This document shows positions 47,001 to 59,000 of a DNA stretch of 64,000 nt, piece by piece; the first letter of the stretch is position 1, and each line of letters starts with the position of its first letter. Position numbers and translations under genes: made by a program. The DNA lies in contig OU964920.1 in the NCBI GenBank assembly GCA_918807975.1, positions 42,251,979 to 42,315,978 of the forward strand, in the 5' to 3' direction. The notes under the pieces were generated by a model, which was not told where the DNA came from, did not search any database, and saw nothing but the letters and a program-made list of their open reading frames with translations. The DNA is from Aplidium turbinatum (lineage: Eukaryota > Chordata > Ascidiacea > Aplousobranchia > Polyclinidae).

Positions 47001-50000
47001 CCACTGCAGCTGTGTGACAGCTTTGTACACTGCTCAGCATTGTATCTTCTCAAACCATACACAAAATATACAGAGCAGAGTTTATTTATTTTTACAAAGC
47101 GAAACATGGTGTTATGTAGTTTCCGAAGTTAACCTGTCACGGGTAAAAAAGAAAGTACCAGCGACAATAAGCGATATCATAATTTCTAAATCAAGAAGAA
47201 CCGAACCTGAAAATAATAACGACTGACAACCAGGTAACTAAGTACAATTTTGTGCTTGTTAGCTGCGCAGTTCCGTCAGCGGACCTCTACAACGCGACCA
47301 AGCAAGAATGCAGCTTCAACATCGTCCCACTCGCCTTTGTCTTGCTTGTGGAGATCGCAGAGATCATCACAATGATACCGAGCTGCTCTGCTGTGTTGGT
47401 ATACGTTTGCAGGGTGAGTGTTTGGTACCAACTGTTTAGAGTTATACAAAGGTTTTCAGAACAAACTGTTCCGCTTTACAATGTTTTTTTTTTTCTTGTT
47501 GTATTCAGGCATCCGCCAGGTGATTATTTAGATTAAGTGGAAGGCATGGAAGCCTATCTTTGCATCCACTTTCAGGAACGCCTCTAAGTGTCCTGTCAGA
47601 CACAACCGTGTGGTCTGGAGCGGTATCAAACCTGCTCCCTTCCGAGCGTCATCTCATGGCTCTCATTACTCGGCTACGCGGCCGACATGGTGCTGGAATG
47701 GATTCTAACTAAATGGTAAAATCAGACATTGAAGAAAAAAGGAAGGCATGTCTGTGGTGCCGCAGCAAAATCCGCCAGATACCGACGCTCCTTCGGGATT
47801 TTAAACCAAGGTCCGGGCCGGCAGCATTTCAAGGAACACTTAGGAAACGCATTCCCCTTTTTGGCTCCCACAGCCCTGGTGAAAACTTCCAAATGTTGCT
47901 CTTTTCGAGCACCGCCCTTCACCGATGTATATTTATTGCACACATGATACAGGTACTGCAGCTGACTGGGATATTTGGTCTGAAGATTCTTGTTCAAAGC
48001 TACGAGAAAGTGACAAACACTAACAACCTCACCCCAGGATACGTAAGTACAAGTCAGATGAGTACTCAAAGCAAGTTTTTCGTACACTTGAAAACGGAAG
48101 AAAATGATTTCTATGATATGCTTCGCTAGGTGCCAATTACCACGGTGTTTAAAAAAAAACTTTAAAAAGATTTTCTTTGTGTTGGTAAAAATTGTTTTTT
48201 TTTTATTTTGGTAATCAACAACGGCTATTTCACGTATTTTAAATTTAGTTTATTCGAAACGAATTAGTCTTTACAAGCAACTATCAATTTGCTACTTCTA
48301 CAATTCCGTGAATGAGCTGATTCTTTACTTTTTACCAGATCTGCTGCTGCTCTACATATCCTTTTCTATCCATTTCATTTAAACACTTATCACCAACTCC
48401 AACTGTTCTCTTTCTCTTCACCATCTTCCTTCCCTGTAACCTTCGATATGAAGGAATGTTCTAAAAACAATAAATATCACTCAATGGTTCCAGGTGGGCT
48501 ATGCTATCTTGTGTGGCCTCATCACCGCTTCGTTCGCCGTAGCCATGCCAGACGAGGACCAATGCACAAAGATCGTGTTCGCGAGCGCAATCGGATCGTT
48601 TACGGCTGTTACTATGGTGGATAACCTACAAAAAGTGGGATAGGCTAGCTTTTTTGTAAATGTGAGACCTAAAAAATGGCGGTCCTCTGTTCTACCTTGA
48701 AGCCAGCCAGTAAAAATCGCTATTTTTACATCGTCGACAGAAGGAACCACAGTGAAGGATGATCTGATATACATAAACTTAAAAATTAAAGATGTTATCG
48801 ATAGAGAGAAATGGAGGAGTGGCTGCAGACTACTGGTAGATCCTAATGTTTCGAGATGAAGACCAGACTTTTTTGAATGAAAATAGAAAGACGTTAAAAC
48901 GGTGCAAAAACAACAACTTCTAATGGCTGAGAAATTCCCGAGTGGACCGTTTCGTATTCCGTGCATTAGTTTTCAACCTGTTTAGTTGATGCTGCATTCA
49001 ATATTACCGTATTCAATATCATGTCGTTTTGTCAATCCACTTTACCGACTCCTAGGCCGAGTGGTAAGACGCAGGCTTCAAATGCTGTAAGTTCGATCCC
49101 TACTGAGGGCAAGAGGCCGGATGCTTCATAGCATATGAGAATAACTGACATATGGGAATAACTGATTCCTCGACTGGATAAGTGACGTAGTTTTTTGTTT
49201 CCTGCTGCCAATAGTGTTGCATCGTACTGTGTGACGTCACGACGGATTGTACTATTTGCAGGGTGTGGAATTCGCCTTTAACGAATATCAAACAATCAAT
49301 GGAACTGACTTTTGGATTGACATGAGCCTGACGATACCAGTGGCCATACTAGTAGTCATTATCTACGCAGTACTGCACAAGCTCAGTAAGTCCTGTAGCC
49401 AAGCTTGTGGCTTTACATTTCATAAGTGGACGGCTAGCGCTACCTAGAGAACAAATGGTTAGTGACGTAGTTACGCAAACGTTCACCAAAAATCATCTTT
49501 CCAGCGCAAATTGAATGCTAGTTGATGTCGAGTTTGTTTTCACAAAGTTGTGGATTCATTTCGGAGTATTTCAATTAAGCTTTGTAGCAATGTCAATGAA
49601 GCTTCCCTACTAGTTTCATTGTGTTCATACCAGTTTGAGAATGTTTCATAAAAACAGTAGTGTACGGCTGGAAAGTATGATAGCTGATTTGCTCATTTAC
49701 GTTATGCTTGACCTTGCCATAGAAAATCAACTTTGGCAAACTTAAGCAACTGAGAATAACAGAGATTTTGTTCCACAGGAAAACTTGAATCCAACTTCTC
49801 GTTTGGATGCTTCATCATCGCATTCGTGCCCCTGATGTATCTGCTGGTTCCTACAATCCACTTCAATAGCATCACCACACGAGTTATTATAGTTATCATA
49901 GGAGTGGTCGTATACATGACTGTGTCTGTATACTTGATGGTGCAGTCGTAGCAATACTTGAAGTGCTTGTAAATAGATCAAGTAATTACAGACTGAATTG

Positions 50001-53000
50001 TTGTGATGCACGCCTGCTCTGTCATCTACTTCACAGACTTGTGAAAATGAGATATTTCCTGGTTCATGTGCGTACGATGGCTTGAGATGAAGTAAAAGCA
50101 TATCAACGTTCTTTTCGATTTTGCTTGGTAAGAAATCATTGTTTTTGAAATTCGAGAACGTGTGTGTCGAAAGCAGTGGCATGAATCTTACAAACGTAAA
50201 CTGGGAAATACACAAAAGTGTTAAATACAATTTGAATTCATTGACGCAGCACAAGAAGCGTTGAGCTGCCCAAATCCATGTTACTGTGGTAATAGCAGTG
50301 CTTTCACTATTCCTTTTGTATTGCTTAGTCATAAAGCTCCAGTCTTGTGTACACATCTCAGGTTATTAGTGTCTGCCTGTCTTGTTTATCGATCAGATAT
50401 CAACTCTCGGGAACACACCGAGAGGTTGAAGAGATGCAGAAAATCATTCACGCATCATCTTAGTGTTGTTGATTATGTTTTCTACACCCGTCATCTTGAT
50501 GTGTTCGATAAGATCGCAAGTGCGGATTTAGAACTTTTCACGCTGCCTGGGTCTGTTCAAATATCATATGAAGTCATATACTTGGAGAAAAGGCTGTGAA
50601 AACCGTCACGTTATATAGGCTGACACCAAACGTCACTTGAGAGGGGGGTTAAGTAAAGCAAGTGAATGGCCTCATATGACATTTAAACAACCACAATGGG
50701 TCTCAAATCGCCCGAATCAGGGGTGTCTTTCAAAGCACCCCCATACCGTAGTTTCGTTCAGCTCATTTACAGCGGGTGTGTTGTTTTCACGTTTCGCACC
50801 GTATTGTATGCCTGGTTTGGTTAATGCTTCCGTGTGCTGCTATAATTAAGTTATATGGCTTTTTAGTCCTACTTGTACAGATTACAAGCTGGAAAAGTTA
50901 TCCAAAGTTCACGCTTTATTGAGAGGGTATGCTAAAACCAGCTTCAGTAATCGAATGAAGCTGGGTTTAAAAAAGCGTCCTTGTGGTTGAGCAGATCAGT
51001 TCACATAATACTTTCACTGCAGTTCCTTCATGCATGTCTGGTGCAGACCGATCAGCTGTAAATCTGTGACACCATTTCCTCTCGCAGTCGGTACCGAAGT
51101 GTACAGCGAGCTTTATAGCGCCATAATCAGACAGTGGTCAATGCCAATACATGATCAATATCTATCAACTTGTACTGTGATATCACGAAGCTTGCTTTCA
51201 GATTCTTTACGCTGCGTTACAGCCGTAAACGTGTTTTAAAAAGTCGTTTTACAACATTGACTTTGCTTCAAGCTGATGTTGTTGGTGGCTTGTCATTTTG
51301 TATTGATTGAAATTAATATTTCCGAAGTTTTGCATGCATTCTGACCATCAACTCAAAAACGTTGCCATTTTACATTGCTTCAACGGACAATGATAATGAT
51401 CTGTTGAAAGCTAAATGTTAAAACTCCACAAATAGATTGTAAGAGATTGCACTTTGATATTCCAAATTAGTGGTTTTTAACCTTTTATGTACTTATGGAC
51501 TCTTTTATAACCCTAAGTTTCCAAAAAATAACTCTAAGGATTTTTTTCCATATTTACTTCTTAAAAGACGAGTTTTAGTATTTGTTTTAAATCATTGCAT
51601 TCACAGATTCCTTTAAAACTTTTCCCTAGAGGGTTCATGGAACCCAGGTCGGGGACCACTGCTTAAAATATTCAAGGAGATATGTGAAAGAATAGGTCCG
51701 ATAGAAAAAGAAAAGCGCCAGATCTCTTTTTCAAACAATCAAACAACCATTTCGTACCGTCGTGTATTTTATCTTGTGTTTTTGTTGAATGTCATAACAA
51801 GCTAAATAAATGTTTTAAGCTTTGTTGAATTTGCTGTGATCTTTCAAGCGTGGTTTCGATCAGTGAAATACGTTATTTTATCATTATCTTTATGTAAATA
51901 AACGTTTTTTTTCTGTCAATTGATGGTATTTAGCACTGCTGGATGTTCACTTACGTACGAGGCAAAAACAAAGATCATTTTAACTACAAACCTTGCTTGT
52001 AAATAATGCGGCAGTTGTACGGCCCCGACAGCAAATCAGTCGTGTTTTTCATAGATTCAACGTCTGCAGACGCTGATTTGTTGTCTGGGAATAGATACTT
52101 TTAGTTCGGTGATATTGACACCAGCACAACCAAAAGCTGAATTGTCAAACTTGAGCCTGTTTTTTTTTGACGTGAAGATACGAAACGTCGCCCTTTGTTA
52201 CCTTGACAAGACGTCCGCAGGACTTGGGTTCATTTAAAAAGACGTTACTACTTCTACCTGGGTTTCACGTGTTTCAGTTATGAAGCAGGCGTTCTGACAA
52301 CATACATTTTCATTGCAAAGATTCTTTTTCGCTGCATCAGCATGAAAGTTGTCTATGGCATAAAGTTGGGTTTAATAGTCAGTTGATTCATACTTCCCAA
52401 CATACAAAAACCATCATTTTTTTTCACAACACCGAACCAAAAGAATTCGATTTTTCTAAACCATGTAATGCACATGCGCAACAGAGCTTGTGTGACATCA
52501 GTTCTAAACAAACTAACCTTGCAGTAGCAGGTTTGGCAGATTGAGGAGGGGGCCGGATGGAAGGACCTGGAATTTTCTCGACGTAGTTTGCAGGAAACCA
52601 TCCTGATTGGCTGTCTTTGGATCCAGCCAGCCAATCGGGTTCGGCGTCTTGCGAGGTGTCAACCTGACGATGAAAAAACATGTTATTTTTTTATCCTATT
52701 TAAGCTTGTGATTTTTGATGTAGATTAAGTGGACGAAAAGGCAAGGAAGACAATTTTTACGTCCACTTTCAAGTATGTCTTTAAGCGTCCTAGCTCAAGT
52801 CTCAGCCAAACATTTGCCAGATCAGCCAGCCCGTGCTCTAGACGGGTTTCGAACCGAAGTGGTTTCAAGTATTCCCTTGCCATGTTATCGGTACGAACAT
52901 CCAAGACTGAACGAAGTGTGCACAGTGCCGATGACAGGGGGGTACATGTAGCCCCGGGATGATATTAGGGGTCCGTAACCTTTCCAGGGGCCCGAGAACT

Positions 53001-56000
53001 CTGAGAAGCAATCGCGTATTCTTCGAATATAGTGCGTTTTTCAAAAAAGTGTCTTGATTTGGGGGCTGAGGGTCCTTTAACAGGCCCAAATTATCCTCTC
53101 AACGGTCCTGAGCGTGCAAATTGATGTTATGCAAACGAAACTGATCGCTACGTCATGCATCAGTGAACACTCACCAGGATGACATCACCGCTGTCGATAG
53201 AGAGCTCGTCCGGGTTTCGAGCGGAGAACTTATAAAGAGCTCGGTACTTCACCAGGTGGGCGGGGTCTGTAAACAAAAGGAAATCGTGCAAGAGGTGAAT
53301 TATAAGGATTTCATGATGGAATTGCTGCAAGTTCAGTCTATGGCTCTGTGCAGTAAGTTTGTTGTAGAGAAAAAAACAGCAAACTCAAAATCACTAGAAA
53401 GTGTGTGGTTTCAATTCACTCGTGGTTCTGCGATCGCTCATATATGGTTTTTATTCAATGGCGTCTTTGGCAAATTGTTTTTGAAGCATTTTCATACCAA
53501 TAATAGTTAAATTTAAATCGCTTTTAGCTTGTTGCAAACAATGTACGGTTGTGTGGTAAAGTTGAAACGCTAATGGACAAACTAGATGTAAACTGTCTCA
53601 TTTTGTTTAAAGAAACCACAGCAATGCTTTTGCAGTATCTTGTAACCATTACAGCTTAAATATTTGATTTTTGCTTAAAAATAATCATGGCAACAAAAGT
53701 TTCAACCTTTCGACAAAACCAAGTGGAAGCCTCTGCCTTGTTTAGATTGCCGTGCGGTGGCGCCATCATGAGAGGGAGTAGCAACTTGTTTTTGTTCTTC
53801 GGTTTGCGCCTTCCGCCGACGTTCTTCTTGCATTTGCATTATCTTTCGCTTGACTTCCGCTTTTTTCGCTTCTTCTTCGGCTGGAAGAGCGCAAGACAAT
53901 AGGGTTGATCAATAAAAAAAAGCTATTTTCAAAGCAACAAACACTATCTGTATGGGTATAACCATTAGGCAGGATTACCATACCATGCAGTTCCTAACTT
54001 TGTGCAGACCGATGGCAGCCCTGGGAGCAACCAATAACAACGCATTATCCGCTGCGCCACCCAGGTGGCAGTATTTAGTAACAAAAAACTTCACTCACTT
54101 TTTCTCTTCATTTCCTCCTCTTCTTGTTTCTTTCTTTTCTCCGTCTCTTCGGCAGCTCTTTTCCTTGCGTCTTCAGTTCGCTTCCTTTCGACTTCAGCTC
54201 TCTTCATTGCATCTTCAGCTCTCTTCATTTCAATTCTCCTCCTAGCTACTTCAGCGATTTCTCGTTGCTGCTAAAATAGTCACAATATAGGTAAAAAAAA
54301 AGTAAAAACTGCTACCAAATGGCTCCCTTAAGGGAATCAACGTTTTGAAAAACTCAACGTTAATTCAACATACAGAAAAAGCAAGTCTGCATCTGAACTG
54401 AGTACGATGTCAATTTTACGTCAAACAAACGAAAATCTATGTCGATCAATAAGTACGATTGTAAACCTGGTCCAGTTCTTTTTTCCTCCGCGTTTCTTCT
54501 TCTATTTTCTTTTTTGCCTTTTCTTCTTCTTCTCGCTTCCTTGTTTCATTTTCTTGTTTATGAAGAAATGCAGCAGCAGCCAATCTTTCTTGTTTTCTGC
54601 AAATGAAGGATCAAATAAATGAAAAATTGAATAAAGCATAAAGCTGTAAACATGCGGCTAAAACAGAAGGAAAATCAAGAAGAGGTGACCTTGTATATCA
54701 AGATAAAAGAAGTAAAGAATACTAAGTTCTCAGAAAAATGGTATGATGAACTGTTTTTGTGGTAGACCTAGTGTTTTTCAGGAAAATCACGTTTTGAAAA
54801 TTTTGAATCAACCGAATCATCTGCTTCGATCGTTTTCAACTAGAATCAATATTGTCCAAGCAAAAGATTGACATTCAAGATAGAGGACACTGACTTTTTC
54901 TTCTCTTCCATCGAGCTCTTCCTTGTCAAAGTGATGTCTTTTTGTCTCCGTGCTTCCTGGAGGACTCTCAGCTTATCCTGCTGGATGCGATTCATGCTCT
55001 CCATGGACAATCTCTGCTTGTTGAACTCTTCTCGAAGATGCTAAAAACAATAAAATCAAGAATGTTCATCTGAGCAGTGAAGGTTTATTCAAATTGTATA
55101 GCCTAAAATAAAGTGCTAAAACCTCAATTGCTAAGGTAACAGGGATCAGTTGTCAGTAGATGTTACAGAAAATATATTTCGCACTTATTCAGTGCATCTT
55201 CAGTTCTCATCTTCAGTTCAGAGAACTGAAGATGCACTGAATAAGTGCGAAATATATTTTCTGTAACATCTACTGACAACTGATCCCTGTTACCTTAGCA
55301 ATTGAGGTTTTAGCTTTCTAGATATGGAACAGGGATCGTTTCAGAATAAGACTAGGTCAGAAAGCGAGGCAGACTCCGACGCAGCTCAGCATCAGCCTAG
55401 AGCAGTTAGCTAAAATAAAGTGGTTCGATACGTGACGACGGTTAGATGACGAAAAAGATGGACCTTTTCATAGTACAAAAATTAAAATATCTATTTTAAC
55501 CTAAGGAACAATAGTTGGATAAACTGACAGGAAAACTATATTGACTAAGGCTAAATAAAACGACACCATAATTAATTATCTAACCTCAATTTTGACTATG
55601 ACTGTTTGGTTGCTCAACCTGTAAGGTATGAACTTATGACGTAACAACGCTACACAATACGTCATAATGTAGATAACATACATTTAGTTCAGCGTTGAGT
55701 TGGTCAAGCTGGCTGGAAAGAGCGGCTTTGCTTGTCTCAGTCTCCTGGAGCCGGGTTCGAAGCCTTTGGAGGGTGAACACTTTGCTTTGGTAGTCGCGCT
55801 GATGGACTTGTAGGTCATTGTCTGTAACGGGTTGATACGATGTTTTGAAATGTAATAGCGCCAAACACGCCATTTGTGTGACACTGCAGTGAGTAACCAA
55901 AACTACTTGAAGCGACGTCCAAAAATTCTCCTTTACGTAAACCGGGTATAAAGGTAACTTCATAATATAAACTACAATAACTCGCTTGAACAGGATTGCC

Positions 56001-59000
56001 AGGTGGACAACAATTCGGACAAAAAAAAAACACACGATAAATTGGCATAATTTCATATGCTGTGTCCGACGGCTAGCAAATCATTTGGACATTTATTTAC
56101 GCACATGCTTAAAGTCGCTGGAAAGCATTTCTAAATAGACAACGCATTGTATGATGAAACAAACCAGCTTGGTTAGCTTATGCACAACCAGGAAAATAGT
56201 ACTTTTTCATTGATTTAACGTTTGCAGACCTTGAGACAATGTAAAAAAGACGGATTTTAATAACTTGTACAAATGTACATTAATACAAACTCGAGTTATT
56301 TGCGTGAGCGTTTCCTGTCCGGTTAGAAACACTTTTAATGTTGATTCACGACTGTTCGACGTTGATCCAACGTCACGGGTTGGCATTGATACAGAGGCGG
56401 CAATTTACGCTACAAAATTGTCCGACTGTTTTCGCTGGAGCGGTTTGTTAGCTCCAGATTTTTCAAAAAAAGCTGTCTATTTAGTCATATAGCTTCTTTC
56501 TCGGCCTTGCCATTTTGGTAACATTTGTCACAACAATCATTTTGGTAACATTTGTAACACGGTTTTGGTAACATTTGTCACACAACAGTAACATCATGCG
56601 TTGGTAGGTAACCAAAAAGGTTCCAAACGAGGCATCTCTGTTTAAAGATAGTACACAACTACAGCGACTGTCATGTTTCAGTTCGCGATGAGTTCGAACA
56701 CTGATGAGTTCATGGAAACATGGAAAACCAGGTGACAAATTGATTACCCTACTAGAAATGTATGAACTCGTTGGTTTTCAGCCTTCATAAAACTACAGTG
56801 CTTTCTATAGTTAAACGTCGTTGGGGCATCATGAAAGAAAGCAATAGCCTAATTATAACATTCGTGTAAAAAGTGCAGATTTAAACCGCGTCAAATTTGC
56901 AAATTTCTGAGGTTCAAGTAGCACCTATTCGCCTGCCAGGGCACATTGGTAGAGGGCCACTGCTTTAAGAGAATGCACAAACACTTGCGTGACAAGACAG
57001 AACCGGATAACGCAGACCCAACAAACCTCCACTTGCGTTCCCTTTGAATTGTATCTTCTCGTTCAAACTGATCTTCCCAGGAAGCAAGCCATTCAGCTGT
57101 TGGTTGAACAACTAAACAAGCAAGATGTGCTAAAAGGTGCTCACTGCTGTCAAACCAACTGTGATTTCTTTTACCAGCCGACTGCCGATCTATATTTAAG
57201 TAAGTTCTATAAAAGCATCACATCTCACCAAATTGTGTTTTCGTTTTTGCTCACTAAGCCAAAACAGACAAATTCCAAAATTCCATAAAAAGCAACACTA
57301 AATACAGTAAAAATATATGTATACCAATCACTAAAGCTTACACTTTATTGCCGCTCAGCGATGTAAAATAGATAAAGCTTCTATCAAATGAAAGGTTTCA
57401 GTAATTTGTTGATTGTCATGCTTGCAAAATACACAACTTGGAAAAAATCAATGAGTTTTTGAATATGTTTAGACAACAATTGAATCAAAGAGCAACAAAG
57501 AGCCGACAACGATATAAGCGAGTTTTTCGTCTAAATAAAGTGTCACCTCTATCTGTTCCTGTTGTTTTTGTACGAGAGTATGCTTCAGCTCTCGTTGCCT
57601 GTTCATCGAGTTGAGTTGCTCAGTTTGTTCTTTGACGCGACTTTCAACGTCACGGACTCGATCCTGCAGCTGCGACCGCTTTTCTTGCTGGAAAACAAAA
57701 ACTTTCAAAAAACAACAAAAACTCAAAAAATAACTAACTTTTTTTTAAGAGAATAAAAACTTTTCCTGCTGGAAAACAAACATCTCACAGCTCTTGATTT
57801 CCTAACTAACTCTACCACTTCCGTGGATACGAAAAAATGAAAAACAGGAAATACAAGGTTAAATAACGGACAAAACATGGTATCAGGTCCATTGCTGAAG
57901 CACTTACGTGTGAGCTGAGTTCAACGTCTAGGGTCTTGGTCTTAGCTCTGAGACTTGTCACTAATTCCTGCTCTCTAAGCTTGTGCTGGAGAAGTTCTTT
58001 TCTTCGTATCCTGCAAACGACATTAATTACATTTACTGGACAGATTCAGCCCGGGAACCCCCCGACAACCAACGTGGCCAGCAAAATGGTTACATACATT
58101 TATGAAAAAACATTCGCCAATTGTGAGAACACAATGTACCAATTTGTCTTTAGGCATGCTCGGCAAACATGGAAGGCACAGAAGATGCATCAACCAACGT
58201 TCGGTTGCAAAACAGAACAAATAAATAGATTCAATTAGCTTAGTTTTTTGTTCGTCGTATCCAGGCTTACACCCGCTAGTTGAAGATTTAGATTAAGTGG
58301 ACGGGAAGGCAAGGAAGCCAATCTTCGTGTCCACCTTCAAGCATGCCTTTAAGTGTCCTGCCAAAGACACAGCCGCATGCTCTTGAGCGGTGTCGAACCG
58401 ACACCCTTTCGATTGCCGTTCCAGGGCTCTCACCACTCGGCTATGCAGCCGACACTGGGCTTAGTTGATAAGAAGGATGGTTGAAGGGATTGCTGTTCGG
58501 TCAATTTTACAAACTACATTGGCAGTAGACTACCAAAAGGTTGTGAAGTTGATCCAACTAAAACTTCCACAATCATCTGTTTTCAATCTTTATTCTTGTA
58601 TTTGTGCGAACTTCAGATCTATTAGGTCTTAACAGTTAGGACGCATGTTTTAGCACAAGCGGTACCTTTCCCATTCTAGCTGTCGTTGTCTTTCCATTTC
58701 TCGTTGAGCTGCCTCCTTTTGTTCTATCGCCTTCCTCCTTTGTTCCTCTCTTTCTCTTTCGGCTTCTCTTTGGCGCTCCAATTGTCTTTCCAACTCCTCT
58801 TGTCTTTTCCTTTCTTGCTCCATCCTGAAAAAGTAAACGTCACAAATTCACCAAACCGTACCCAGCTAACGTTATTAGAAAAACTAGGATAGGTTTAATG
58901 TCTTGCAGCTGAACAATGTAGAATGCTCTGTACATCCAAAAGGATTGCTGGCACTGTTTGGCTAAAATATATTTCTCAAAACATTTTCTTTAAAATTAGC

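Larger units (their letters stand above)
49952..52517. other. 3' flank of the membrane-protein gene within the intersectin intron
   Basis: No credible frame; the 112-codon one at 50261-50599 has no features. AATAAA at 51805-51810 is a distant candidate poly(A) signal. A hAT-like element and a MITE-P copy are listed separately. Confidence 0.45.

Noticed and set aside
49742-50356. 204-codon minus-strand frame
   Set aside because: It is antisense to the last exon of the membrane-protein gene (its His/Asp-rich part mirrors that hydrophobic exon) and does not join intersectin.
50261-50599. 112-codon plus-strand frame
   Set aside because: No domain or homology by eye; it lies in the probable 3' untranslated/intronic region of the nested gene.
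53687-54274. Plus-strand frames rich in Phe/Leu/Ser
   Set aside because: They are antisense shadows of the Lys/Glu/Arg-rich coiled-coil exons of intersectin.
56989-57288. 99-codon plus-strand frame
   Set aside because: It overlaps, on the other strand, the phase-confirmed intersectin exon 57027-57096 and has no family features.
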